A stretch of 64,000 bases of DNA from Volutella citrinella (Eukaryota > Ascomycota > Sordariomycetes > Hypocreales > Nectriaceae). Below the pieces are notes generated by a model. That model was not told the origin of the DNA. It did not search any database and saw only the letters and a program-made list of their open reading frames with translations. Made by a program: the position numbers and the translations under genes. The stretch spans positions 4,526,001 to 4,590,000 of the forward strand of contig JAWZSP010000006.1 in NCBI GenBank assembly GCA_034401135.1. Direction: 5' to 3'. This document shows, in pieces, positions 21,621 through 33,261 of the stretch. The first letter of the stretch is position 1. Every line of letters begins with the position of its first letter.

Positions 21621-24620
21621 CTCACTGATTCTTGATGCACGATCTTGAACATGTGCCCATCCCCTTGTGCGCAGCGGTTCAGTCTCGTAGTGACTCCCAG
21701 AGGGATAGAATTGCATTATTCATCCTATTCTAGGGAGGCAAGTCATCCATAACAGGTATAGGGGATGTCCCAAAATAAACGTTGAGCATGCATAGCTAGG
21801 CGTTGCCGCCAGCCAACGCTAACAAGGATAGTCCTATCAGTATTACTCGCTGGTCACCTCCTGCCGAAAATGTACACCAGGCCTGCCCGTTGCGTATATA
21901 TTCTCTTCGTTTGGGCGTCATCCGCCAACGTTTAGTCATGAGCCGACTTGTCAATCAATTCATTATTAAGGGTAATAACCCGCTAGGATGCGCAGTTTTA
22001 CTTCCCTGGGTCCATTCAGTGGTGGCAAGAATGCCTTGCATAGCGTGATGGAATGCTAGCTCGAACTTGTCCTCCTTTATCTTGACCAAAACGAACAACC
22101 GGGGCGCATTTTCAAGAGTTTCGATTGGGAGAGATGGTTTTGAGCTTGTCCAAGCAAATAACTGCCTTGACCTAGTTGTTCTTCTGGAGGTATTTAATGC
22201 ACTGCTGGCCAGACTCGGCGCTCTCGGCACTCTATATATGCAAGACTTCCGGGCCAAAAAGACAAGCGAGTTGCAAAGTTGGCTCGTTCCTTGCCCTTGC
22301 TATTTAGCAAATTCGCTTTCAAACAACAGGCTACAGCAGTCTATTTACTCTAGTTGTGTAGCCATGCCGGAGTCCTTAGAGCAGAACAGACCTCAAGTTC
22401 TCTGAGTCGTAGCACTTCCCGCTTCACTTGGCCAACGTGCGAATGAGCCCTATTGTGACTAGGGGAGCCTGAAGCAGCCAAGGACTGATAGCCGGAACCA
22501 CCCGAGGGGTCATACTGTGAGGCTATCCATAGTCGATGAGACTCCCCTTGGTAGAACTACAAAGAATGTGAGTGGATGAAGCTGAGAGTTACGGTTACCA
22601 AGAAGCATTACAAGATGGCAGTAGGCAGGGCCTATTGTGAAATCGCCACCAAAGGCAAATTTTCAACGCAGTATTACCAGCATGAGGTAACAAACACCGA
22701 CATATAGCCAACGACAGCTCAGCTCTGACTCATGGATTTGGCAGCCAAATTCCACTTAATGAAGTTGGCGAAAGCGCTCCACTTTCGACCTGGGAAATAA
22801 CAAATCTATCCGTGTCCGGTTGATTCCTCCTCCCTGCACCTCCCCGGACCGTTGCTCATCAGTGCCAGATGGTTGCGTCAAGATCGAATAATCTTCGTAC
22901 TTCACTGCGCCCGACACAAACTCCATCTCGGCAACTGCCCCTCAATATCGCTCGACGACTTGATCCAGCGACTGGGCCTCAAAGACTTCATCAACAACAG
23001 CACCCTGTATTCTTCCGTTGTCTAACGACTCGGCATTGTGAAAAGCGCTCCCGCGCCGCCACATGTCGCACGGTCTTGCAAGACCTCGAGCGAGCATCCC
23101 TCAATGACCTTGGGACAAGGAGTCAGAGAGCTCGGGTTTGCCTTGACGAAGTCTCGGCAGCTCTTGCACAATTCCGAGGAAACCTGGCACGGCGCGAAGC
23201 CGCAATGCTTGACACCGACGATCTGCAAAGAGACGTCGACGACGACAAGAGCGTGTAGTTTATGGAATGGCTAAACCAAGCACCCCTGCCCGCTCGCGCC
23301 GCCAGATAATGATGGAAGCAGCGACGACCATTGCAATGCAAATGCAAGTTTCCATGAGGCCGTCGCCCACTCGATACAGGCAGCTCGTGCTTTTGGGGAT
23401 CGATATGCGCTTAAGGATGCTCTTCGTCTCCAACCAGCGGCCTTGCACATATGCAACTTCAACTGTTGCATACCATGTTCCGACAACGCTTCTAGTAATT
23501 TAGTCGGTACCTACTGAGACTGATCCTACCGAATAGCCGAGCCAGGTGACTGCAATTTCAGAAGCGCCATGCTCTTATCCCCACAACATGTGCCAGTCCG
23601 AGTATCGATGGCGCTCATCGCTCATCTCAGAGGCAGGTGGTTTCTGAACGATAACAAGTGTACCTCAAACTGACTAGAACATCCGGGGCTAGGTTGGTTG
23701 AATATAGTGACTGCTTGTAGCATTTACGATGCTCAGCAGTTGCCAGGCGGTAGGTGAGTGCAGGGGCGCCTATCAACCAAATCAAGGGACTCCAAATACA
23801 ATATCGAGTCTCTACTGCTGCCAATGCACAGCACAAACTGTTCCCCGTCACTGGTTCGGCTTCTCTCGGTTCTCAACTTGTACTCCTTGTACTCTATAAC
23901 AGCCACAACAGCAACAGCAGCAGCCTCGGCTCAAAGGCAAGCTTCCTGTACAATATGTTGCATCATGGGCGACTTTCACTGTAACTTTCACTGTAGCTTT
24001 CACTAAGCCAGACACAGGGGAAGCAATCACATAATTGAAACTATCTACCTTATGAGGAAAGCTGATGGGCTAGTCCAACAACTTGGCATCACACAATGAG
24101 GCGTGATGGGCCAATACGAGATCAACAACCGTAACCTACAGCTCTTGTGCTGTCCACCAGCAGGATACCACCCTCAGTACGTGTCCAACCAGCCTAGAAC
24201 ACAACCTCACAACCTAGAACGAGGAGACCGCCGGTGTACGAGCCAGCACAGTCTAGTTTAAAGGTGTAAGGCAATGGATGTTAGAAGAGTGGCGAGGTAG
24301 CACTTAACCGTATATTCCCTGTGAACTAGAAGGTAGCCCCCAGTGATGTAGCACATTAATCTCTGCCCTCTCCCTCCTTGAGGGGTCGGTGCCTCTTCTA
24401 GCTGCTCACAGACCTCCCTGCAATCAGTAAGCTGCTTCAGCCAATCAGAAAAATGCCCCCTCGAAGCCTAATTCCCGGCTGCCTCAATTTAGGCCCTGAC
24501 AAAAGGTCATAATCCAGAGGCAACAAGGCTAGCAAGCTTGTATCGAATGGGCCAAGAACTTGGTTTATAGATACGCTCCGAATGAGAGTTTGTCCAAAGA
24601 TAAGAAGCTGGTTCTATCTT
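21621..24620. other. gene-poor region, possible small relics
   Basis: The longest frames are a leftward one at 21955-22257 (ending KIKEDKFELAFHHAMQG..) and a rightward one at 22869-23258 (129 residues, C-terminal half LNDLGTRSQRARVCLDEVSA..). Neither matches a family I know, and both strands are open in parts of 22869-23450. I call no gene. Confidence 0.4.
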
Positions 24621-26490
24621 TCATGCTCCCAACTTCTCCTGCCTAATTTCGTCATAGTCACCGAAAGTAATTTTGCGAAGCTTCCACCACGTGTGGTAAA
24701 TGTAGAAGTGGTTGTGCATGGGCGTCGCCCCAGAGCTTGACTACCGCAAGTTAGTCATAATCCTTAGCTGAATGGCTAGCCAACGGACCTTGTGGTAAGT
24801 GGAACAGTTATCCGAAAGGTAAGCTGGGTTGCCCCTATTCTCCTTCAGCGAAGTGTTGTGCTTTTCCTGAGCTTCTGCTGTGGGATGAAGGGCGTAGCGA
24901 GAAGTCTTATTCTGCTCCTTGATATGCTTAATCATCTTGATGTGATAGTCAACTTGAATTTGGATGACAGTGGTCGCATTGGCCCAGTAATTGCCCGAGT
25001 TGGGTCCGAGTGTCATGAAGAAGTTAGGGTAACCATGCACGGCGATGGCTAAACAGATTAGTACTCAGATCTCATCTTAAAGAGGACGCAGAGTCTTACC
25101 CCAGTAGGCTTCGGGATAAGTGCCCCATTGCTTAGATAGGTTCACATTACCAAGACCGTTGACGCTGAATCGGCCTCCCCAATCCTCCATGTCAAATCCT
25201 CCACAAAGGTTAGTCTCACTTCTCGGACAGGATTGGAAGGCGTTGACGTACCAGTGCCCCAGATCAGGACATCGATGTCTCGGGTCTTCTCCTCCTCGAC
25301 TGCTTCCTTCCCGCTTCGAGTCTCGTAGGCACCCACAGGTTGCCCTTTGAGGTCCTCGTCAGTGAGCGCCTCGGGGGTTTTGGATACAATTCCGTGCTCT
25401 GTGATGAGGATAGGCTTCTCAGTGATGAGCTCAACGTTCGGCTTATTAAACATGGGGTACCAGTCGTTCAGGAACAGGGGCCTCTTGCATCCAAACTCTG
25501 TCTTCGGTCGAAGTTTTTCGCGAAGGACAGGGTCAGTCACTTGTTTCTCGAGCCAGGCAATTGCCCTGTTGTGCATGGCCTTGTTCTTGTCTGTGCCACT
25601 CAACCACATGTCCTTGTTCCTCGCGGCCTTGTTGGAATGTCAGCACTACCCCGGAGAGAAGATTTGCGCTAAAATGCGAGGCAACAACTTACAGAAACAG
25701 CCCACGACAGGTGGTAGAGCCAGAGGATGGGATAGAACCAAGCGAATATGAGCCGCTTCCACGTCGGTATCACGACCTCTCCTCGCGGGAATACGTGTCC
25801 GGGAGTTCGTTGGTACATGTAGAGGTTTTTGACGATGGGTTGAATCTTAGGACCAATCTGCGCGGCACTTGGTCCGGTTCCAATGATGGCAACATTCTTG
25901 CCGGTGAGGTCTTGGTCGGCACGCCATTCGGCACTGTGCCATTGCTCGCCTTTGAAGTCGCCGCGGCCTGGAATGTTTGCGTGCTTGGGCCTGTGAAAGT
26001 TGCCGCCGTTGTTAAACAGGACAGTGGCAATCCACAAGGTCTTCTTCCCGGTTTCCATGTGCTCCGTCAGGATTTCCCACTTCATGGTCTTCTCGTTCCA
26101 CGTAGCTGTGTCGACCAGGGTCTGGAAATCGGTGGACTTTCGGAGGTTGGCGCGATCGGCGAAGGCAGCATAGTACTTTTGTATCTCGCTGCCGCCAGCG
26201 TAGGTCCTCGTCCAGTCTGCAAAATTATAATCAGCGACGCAGCATTTCGAATCGAGGGGGATAGACTTACTTGGGTTGAGCATATATCTCATGACGTACG
26301 CATGGCTCGGGATATCACAAGCCACACCCGGGTACTTGTTGGCTTCCCAAACTCCTCCATAATCCTTATTTCGGTCGAGGATGCGGAACTCATCGTGCTT
26401 CAAAGTGCCAGTGCGAATAAGTTCCTGGCCGAGGGACGTACCACACATGCCAGCGCCAACAATGGCGCAGAATATTTCTTTGCGCTCCAT
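24621..26490 (-). CDS. flavin-containing Baeyer-Villiger monooxygenase
   Basis: Six exons (26490-26271, 26216-25693, 25627-25252, 25198-25100, 25048-24789, 24740-24621) give 532 residues, an exact multiple of three. Introns are 48-65 bp, two with CTAAC-type branch sites. The first dinucleotide fold is AIVGAGMCGTS (residues 9-19). The fingerprint FxGxxxHxxxW reads FKGEQWHSAEW (161-171), followed by the second fold IIGTGPSAAQIG. The last exon supplies the usual Trp-rich tail (MHNHFYIYHTWWKLRK). The enzyme inserts oxygen next to a ketone, making an ester or lactone, using FAD and NADPH. It opens a metabolic cluster that contains three esterases able in principle to open such products. The fifth intron has a weak donor (GTCCGT) but its acceptor restores the tail. 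Confidence 0.93.
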
Positions 26491-27567
26491 CTTTGGGTTT
26501 CTGATGACTGATCACTAACCGATGTAATGCAGGAAGCTGGGCAAGCGAATAGGACCCGATCTAAAGGTATTTCAACCCAAGAACAGTCGTGGTCGCGCTG
26601 GACAAGGGCCAATCGGATTATTGGATCCGACCGAAGCGACGGCGATAACAGCGTCTTGAGCTAACAGGGTCGGCCAAGCTGCAGCCTCGGGCCCGGAATC
26701 CGAAAACCCGAAGACCCGAAACCCTCAACGCCTCCGCGGGCTAAGATAACGTAAGATAACGGAATCTGAAGCCGAAGCATGGATACCTCAGGTGGAGAAC
26801 AGGGGCCTACCCATGATCCGTCCGTCCACCCGATGATTGGCGGTTCCGTCTGGGTCAGCTCCGATACCGTTGTCCAATTGAAGGCTACCAACACCGACCC
26901 TCCGGTCGTACCATATCATCTTCCAAGCCCGATAATCCAATGAGATGCTTAATTCACGATTGCTGATATGACGGTGCACACTTTTCGGTCTGTGAGCCGT
27001 CGGTGAAACTCTTGTCATTGCTGACAAGAACCCAGTCTCAGTGTCAAGTCTGCTTCAAAACCCGCTCTCGAGGTCTGAATGATGATAGAATACGGATACG
27101 TCATCCTAGATCCCCTGAAATAGCATTACTGGTAGCATTTGCAGAGCCGAAAGGATGGATATGCTTTTCGGTCAACGTTGACACGGCCAATTCATCATTG
27201 ACGGCCCTTGCAGGTAGCTTTGCTCTACGAATTAACGACAGCTAGGTTTACAATTGGGGCTAGTGGCAAATGAGCGTTCCGCATGTTCAGGAGTAAAGCT
27301 CACAGACCAGCACAAGACTGGCCTGGCTAATGGGTTTTGCTGATATTTACCGGCAATCAAAGCAGCCGCAGAGCATGGATCTGTTCCGAATCTTAAAGTG
27401 CTTTAATTAAAATATTGTTTCGGCCAATCAGCCTCAACTGGACAGAGGTGCCATTTACTGCTACGAGACACGGGGACTGAATTTATCAAGGCTTCAGAAA
27501 GGCAGGACGAGAGAGTGAACCATGTTTGTGAACGCTATTTAGTCAAGTCGTCGCTCAAAGTCTCATA
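26491..27567. other. intergenic, no gene seen
   Basis: This is upstream DNA of the leftward monooxygenase and 3' DNA of the leftward transesterase. There are only short frames and no clear element. Confidence 0.5.
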
Positions 27568-28970
27568 CTACTCTACCAGCCCATACACGGCTGTTTCCAA
27601 CTCCTTGACCAACTCGTTGACTAAACTGTCTCCGACTGGGAGGAGCTGGATGAACACAACCCCGGCTATGCCCGATTGACGGTCGACCCACCACGACAGG
27701 TTAGGAAATCCGGTCCAGTTGACCGAGCCCGCAGCCCGCCGCCCTTTGAGTGCGCTCAGATTCACTGTCCCAGCAAGTGTATGGTCACCATCGGTGTCCT
27801 CATCCCAACTGCCAGCCAAGGCACCCTTGAAATTGCCTTTGACCACCTCCAGGTATTTCTGGCGGTTGTTAATTTGTGGTTTTAGCATCTCATCAACGGA
27901 TTCCCGGCTCAGAACTGGCCCACCGTCTTGGAGCAGCGCGATTAGTAGCTTGCCATAGTCCGGGACAGTGCTGTAGAGACCTATGCCACCAAGGTCTTCC
28001 GGTGCTGGCTGACCCGAAGCGAATGGGATTTGGGCGCTCTTGAACTGTTCCGGTTTGTCCTTGGTTCGAATACTCATCTCCATCAAGGAAGGTAAAGTGT
28101 CCCAGCGCCTTTCGGGATGAAACGTTGTGTTGTTGAGGCCAAGAGGTTTGAAGATGTTCTCTTCCATATAATCACCCAGAGATTTCCCAGAGATAACTTC
28201 AACCTGTCCAATATTAGTAAATTTCTTTGACCTCTATGAATGTGACAACATACAATGCGTCCAGCCCAATCCAGGCCGGGCCCGTAGAGCCACGATTCTC
28301 CAGGTTCAAAGACTAGGGGAGTATCATAGTCCGTCTGTTGGGTTATCAATATCTGTGGGCACCAGTTTCAATGCTAATAGACTGCAGGCATACCAGTGTT
28401 CCAGTGCTGGGTCTTGGATAAAGTCCGTCAACAGACTTGATCCATAATTCAAGTTGAGAGTTGAGGGCAGGATAAGCAAAGCCGCTCTGGTGTGACAACA
28501 GGAGCCTAAATGTTCGAGATCAGTATTGTGCAAGCTCCAAAATGAAAAAAATGAAAAAAAAACCAACCTCAAAGTGATCTCATTCTTTGCCTGTCGCAAC
28601 ACGGGTTTCCCTTCACCGTCAAAGCTGTCCAAGACTTGTCTGGTAGCCAATTCCGGTAAGTATGAGCCGAGGCCTTTATCCAACGAGATAAGCCCCCTCT
28701 CAACAAGCTGCATCACAGCTACCGAGGTAAACAACTTTGTCATGGATGCAATCCAGCACAGCGCATCAACTGGAAGAGGCTTTTTGCTCTCTACCGCAAG
28801 GCTTCCTCGCGATCCAGAATAAAGTATCTCTCCTGCCATGTCGTCAGAACAATGGGGAGAGGTGTGAAAGATATGTTCTCACCCTTGGAGTTGACAGCTT
28901 GAAAGACCACGCCATGTATTATGCCTCTCTCGACGTAGTCATCGAGAATCTGACCGATGCTCTCCGCCAT
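27568..28970 (-). CDS. class-C beta-lactamase / transesterase family (LovD-like)
   Basis: Five exons (28970-28883, 28832-28568, 28505-28394, 28334-28254, 28203-27568) give 393 residues. The introns (50, 62, 59, 50 bp) keep frame throughout. The serine-hydrolase signature SxxK is S59/K62 (IASMTKLFTS), and the second-motif Tyr is probably Y172 in SWLYGPGLDW. The C-terminal part has HTLAG and WWVDRQSGIAGVVFIQLLP. In fungi this family includes acyltransferases of polyketide pathways and esterases. Without a PKS nearby, hydrolysis is as likely as acyl transfer. There is no signal peptide, so it is cytosolic. A TATA box sits about 140 bp upstream. An in-frame codon further up could extend the N-terminus, but MAESIGQIL matches family starts. 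Confidence 0.9.
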
Positions 28971-29451
28971 GTTGCTGTAAAGAACGTTTACGATTTGGGA
29001 ACTCACAAAAGTGGTCAGTTGGCTGTCTGGCACCTTTGGGTAAAGGAACCAGTTGGATGTTGAAGTGCTAGGTGTATGTGGCTTGAAAGCTGGCTTCGGC
29101 GGTCACACTTTATATAGTTTGCTTTCCAGAGTTCCGGGGTCCACGCGGAGGAATCCGGACCCGGAGTCCGAGATTGCCTTCTATTAATAACGCACGAAAA
29201 ATTACAAAAAGCTAGGTCTAATGTCACAAATTAATACCACAAATACTACGAATTAAAAGCTTGGAAAGATTCATTTATTTAATAATATAATACTTTTAAA
29301 AAACATTTTATATTTTTTTTCTCTTACTGAGTGATTCATTTTTTAAAGAATAAGAGATAGGAATTAACTATGAAAAAACAAAGAAAAAAAATCAATTCAA
29401 AATAGTGATTTCATTTAATTAAAAGCAGAAAGACACAGACGGCCGTCTTCC
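28971..29451. promoter_or_regulatory. promoter of the transesterase and 3' end of the esterase
   Basis: The left part carries a minus-strand TATATAAAG box (plus-strand 29108-29116). From 29230 to 29430 the DNA is A/T-rich with poly-A and poly-T runs, suitable for 3' end formation of the leftward esterase. Confidence 0.5.
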
Positions 29452-31145
29452 TTAAACGCCAATGACGGCGATCGCAGGCCAGTAGGCATCGCACACACTG
29501 TCAAGATTCTTTCCTTCAACCAGTTCTCCCCAAGACGTTCTATTCCTACCGATCACATTCACATCCCGAACAGCTTGGCCAACCTGAGGCCAACCGGGAC
29601 CAGCCTCGGGATCCTTAACGAACTGGGACCAAGTACTCTGCATATACCTACTGAGTCTGGTCTGCTGCGGAGTCGTCTTATTGTCCCTTGGGTATGTCCC
29701 AAAGATAAGGCTGTTCTCTGATGTGTGCCAGACGCCTGCCCGGGGGAAAGGCTGTGAGTTTGGGAAGCTAGCGTCAAAGTAGTAACGCCAGACCTGTTGA
29801 CCAGAGTTTGAAGCAATAGTAGCAAGTGCCGATGTTGTGCAAGTATATGCAAAATCAGTGATGATGCCTGACTTGAGCTCAAAATCGGAAACATTCTTTG
29901 GGTATGTGGAAAGAACGCGTTCTATGGCTGCAGCATCGCCCTGGAATATGCCTCCTAGAGCGATACGCGGAGGTGGGAAAATCATTGCCAACATGGTTCC
30001 CTCCTCCGCATTTGTCCCCACCATGAGCGGTACCTTTGCCGTGTTGCCCTGCTTAAGAGCGAGGGCAAAGTTTCCAAGGTCAGTCTTCCCATCGATGGCA
30101 GGCGCAAACCCAAGGTCGTGTTCCTCCATGACTTGTCGTATCCTATTCAGAGGTGTCGCCTGCACGCAGGACAATGGCGACGCTTCACCGCTGCATCCTA
30201 GGATGTTGGTGAGTGTTTCCCAGGACTTCTCACCGTCACCCTGCACACCTCGTGACTGGCTTTGCAGAATGGCCCCTCGAAAAGTCAGAGGCTCTGGTGG
30301 ATTTGCTAGAATTTGTTTCACGGAATAGGCACCGGCTGACTCGCCAACGAGGGTGACTTTGGCAGGATCACCGCCAAAGGCGCCGATATTTTCGTTCACC
30401 CACTGCAACGCTAGTCTCTGGTCTAAAAAGCCAAGATTACGCTGTTCAAGTGGAATTTCTGGTGAAGCAGGGAAACCAAATACTAAGGGTTAGGTTTACT
30501 CTGTTAGCAACCAATCGACAAACGATCAGGTCCAAGAGAAATTTACCGCTCATTCTGTAATTAACGGTGACAACAATGACGTTTTCATTAGCGGCGATGG
30601 AGGAGCCATCAAACTCATGGTGCCTACCAGATCCAATCTGGTAATTTCCGCCGTGGATCCAAAACAGGACTGGAGTTTTAGAACCGACGGCTGAAGTTGC
30701 CGGAGTATAGATATTCAGGTAGAGACAGTCTTCGCTTTCGGGTAGCGGAGGAGTATTGAAAATCATTCGATACTCCTCTCCTAAAACATTTTTTAAAATA
30801 AGATGCTAGGATTCCAAACTGCCAGCTTGTGGGGGAGCGCCTACTGATAAACTGCTGGTTGCAGGACGGTTTGAGTTTCTGTGCACTCAAAGGCGAATCC
30901 CATGGTGCGGGAGAAACAGCCGGTAGGAAGCGCTCTGGGGGTGAGGCAAACGGAACACCGAGAAACTGGTGCACAGTCGCGTCAGGATACCCCGGTTGCA
31001 CGAAAGACGTTCCTACGACCTTCCCGTAGGACAGCAGGGCTGTGGGAGGTGCCACCTCCTCCACAGGGCAGGTTTGTCTTTGATAGACGAGCCATGATAA
31101 AATAATGCCGAAGGCGGGCCAAACAGCTGACTTGGGGGAAAGCAT
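29452..31145 (-). CDS. secreted carboxylesterase, type B (copy A)
   Basis: Three exons (31145-30845, 30780-30547, 30482-29452) give 521 residues. Both introns are 64 bp and in phase 1. The N-terminus has a hydrophobic leader (MLSPKSAVWPAFGIILSWLV), so secretion is expected. The alpha/beta-hydrolase core shows the oxyanion loop FWIHGGNYQIG, the nucleophile elbow VGESAGA with Ser227, an acid region GTNAEEGT and the His region VWHTSENSLIFGT. Paired Cys residues (e.g. SEDCLYLN) are those of the cholinesterase/lipase family. It cleaves carboxylic esters outside the cell. It is clearly paralogous to the gene at 49707-51385, with the same exon layout, and is divergent from the NmrA gene at 31912. 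Confidence 0.94.
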
Positions 31146-31911
31146 GTTGCTTGCTTCAAAATTAAAGTGAGACGTGCAGAGAGATCTGATTGTCGTAAGA
31201 CTGAAGGATCAACACGAGCGGGGTAGCCAAGACTGAGGACTAGACCTTCTCTGCTGTAGTTAAGTAGTTGGCGTGAGTCGGGCCAGCTAGCTGCTTGGAG
31301 AGCTTATCAGCGCTCCCCTCCGGAACCGACTTGCCGGAGAGCTAGTGCGCGGATCACAGATCCGAGAGGACTTTTCCTCCACGAGGTGATCGGTCTTGAT
31401 TAAAGCTGAGTACTTCATAATATAATTTAAAATATATATGTATTTTATATCTATTTAATAACATAAGTTAAATCAATCTATATGATTTTTCGTATTTAAA
31501 AATACAAAATAATTAACAGAAAAATGTACTGTTAGAGCATACTTGATGTTTGACTTCCACGGTGCGGGGGGAGCGTGCGAAAGATAGGACATAGATAAGC
31601 ACGAAGGCGCGGGGTTTTTCCAGCTGGGGCGCCCCACAATCACGAATCGAGATTCCGAGGTTCTTCCTGGTGTCACAGGCCTCGGGGAAACCGTTCTTCC
31701 CTTCATTTCCTACCCCTCATTTCCTTCCCCTCATTAGGGGCAGCGGAATCCGATCGTCCGAAAAGGCCAAAATTCGCGGCTTCTCATCTAGCTTATCTAC
31801 GCAACCGATTCCTGTACATCTGAAAGGCTGATGGCAAGCACGTGTCTCCTGCATTTGTGCCTTTGAACTAAGAATCCATTGCAACGTAAGGAAGTCTTAC
31901 TGATCGAACCA
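31146..31911. promoter_or_regulatory. bidirectional promoter region
   Basis: This is shared upstream DNA of the leftward secreted esterase and the rightward NmrA reductase. An AT-rich stretch lies at 31415-31530. No gene is seen. Co-regulation is inferred from the head-to-head layout. Confidence 0.45.
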
Positions 31912-32826
31912 ATGTCGCAAACTCCTAGAAAGATCGCCCTTGTTGGGCCGGGTGACTTGGGACGCTACATCTTGGAGGAACTCGTCAAGCAGCATGACGT
32001 CGTGGTCCTCACACGCAGTGTCAAAGATTGGATCACCGACCTTGGAGCACCACAGAAGATCATCAAAGACTTCTCAGTGGAGAGCGTGCTCCCTCATCTC
32101 GCGGACCGGGAGATTCTGATTTCAACACTCTCCATCACAGATTCCACTTCGGTGGATATTCATCTTCAACTTCTGGAAGCATGCACACAATCGGCAGGCT
32201 GCAAGAAATTTATTCCTTCCGAATTCACGGGCAACATTCTAGATGAACCAATGCAGCCGATATTCTACTACGAAGTGCACGAACCTGTGCGAGAGGCCCT
32301 GCGCAAGCAAAAGAATGTTACCTGGACGCTCTTCTGCAACGGATGGTTCTTGGACTATGTGGTTCCGGCACCCAATCGCTATTTTAACGATGGCCAGGCG
32401 TTCTCAATGGAGTTCAAGACCAAGACCATCAAGGTGTACGGCAAGGGAACCCAGCTAGTCGACCTCACGAGCGCTCGCGACGTGGGCAAGGCTCTTGCCG
32501 AGCTGGTCAAGTATGACGAATGGGAAGATTACACATTCGTCCGCGGAGAGAAGATTTCGTGGCAGGGGCTTTACGAAGCTATATATCGTCGAGATCCAAC
32601 CTGGACCAGGAAGATGGTGTCGCTGGCAGAATCGGTGAAGCTGATCGTGGATAACGGGCCCGGCAAGGTTAAGGGTCAGTTGGAGGTCTATGGCCATTCC
32701 GATGGGGCATCCTCGCCTGACGACAAGGTAGAGGCTCAGCGTGCGAAGTACTTTAAGAACGTCAAATTCCGGGGCTTGGAGGAAATGCTCAACGAAGCAG
32801 ATGCCAATCCCAATAAGATCCTGTAA
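31912..32826 (+). CDS. NmrA/isoflavone-reductase-like oxidoreductase
   Basis: The single exon encodes 304 residues. The N-terminal NAD(P) site is KIALVGPGDLGRYILEEL, followed by VVLTRS. The middle carries KKFIPSEFTGNI, the position of the Lys that isoflavone-reductase-like enzymes use, then WTLFCNGWFLDYVVPAP. The family includes reductases of phenylpropanoid-like compounds and NAD(P)-sensing regulators lacking catalysis; the intact fold suggests a reductase. The ATG at 31912 is the first in frame. It is cytosolic and lies inside the metabolic cluster, divergent from a secreted esterase. Confidence 0.9.
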   Translation: MSQTPRKIALVGPGDLGRYILEELVKQHDVVVLTRSVKDWITDLGAPQKIIKDFSVESVLPHLADREILISTLSITDSTSVDIHLQLLEACTQSAGCKKFIPSEFTGNILDEPMQPIFYYEVHEPVREALRKQKNVTWTLFCNGWFLDYVVPAPNRYFNDGQAFSMEFKTKTIKVYGKGTQLVDLTSARDVGKALAELVKYDEWEDYTFVRGEKISWQGLYEAIYRRDPTWTRKMVSLAESVKLIVDNGPGKVKGQLEVYGHSDGASSPDDKVEAQRAKYFKNVKFRGLEEMLNEADANPNKIL

Positions 32827-33261
32827 CTGTGCAGCACTCATTTCAGGTAGTCTGCTTTTTTGAATAATACATACGCGTGTGTAAATGGCAGTTCTATCGC
32901 TTCTGGAGCGTCAACAAGTCACAGACGCGGCGAAGTTTGCAAGGTCGAGTGAATGAAACCTTAGGAAGGACAGTAAAGATATTCTGTATCTCACTGCGAG
33001 AATCCCTGCAGACTTGCAACTGGATGAGGGATACAACTTTCTACTGATCATATTTGGGAAACCGTTAGCTTAAGTGTCAATCCACATTAATCAAGCGTTT
33101 GTTACATTTTATTCAACTGTGAAATTGACACTAAGCAGACTCAGGATCAACTTACACCTTCCATCTTTGTCTTCACGAAGGCGGAGGTTTTTGTTTTAAA
33201 ATGGGGGATAGTTAATATAAAGAGCTTAGCTAGACTTATACTAGACATGTTTTTGAGCCCA
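32827..33261. other. convergent 3' intergenic
   Basis: This is 3' DNA of the NmrA gene and of the leftward esterase, AT-leaning near 33020-33240. No gene is seen. Confidence 0.5.

Noticed and set aside
25561..26511. 316-codon rightward open frame over the monooxygenase
   Set aside because: It is antisense to a six-exon Baeyer-Villiger gene with full motifs and correct introns, and it crosses two of that gene's introns.
29837..30328. 163-codon rightward open frame
   Set aside because: It is the complement of the esterase A core and has no independent similarity.
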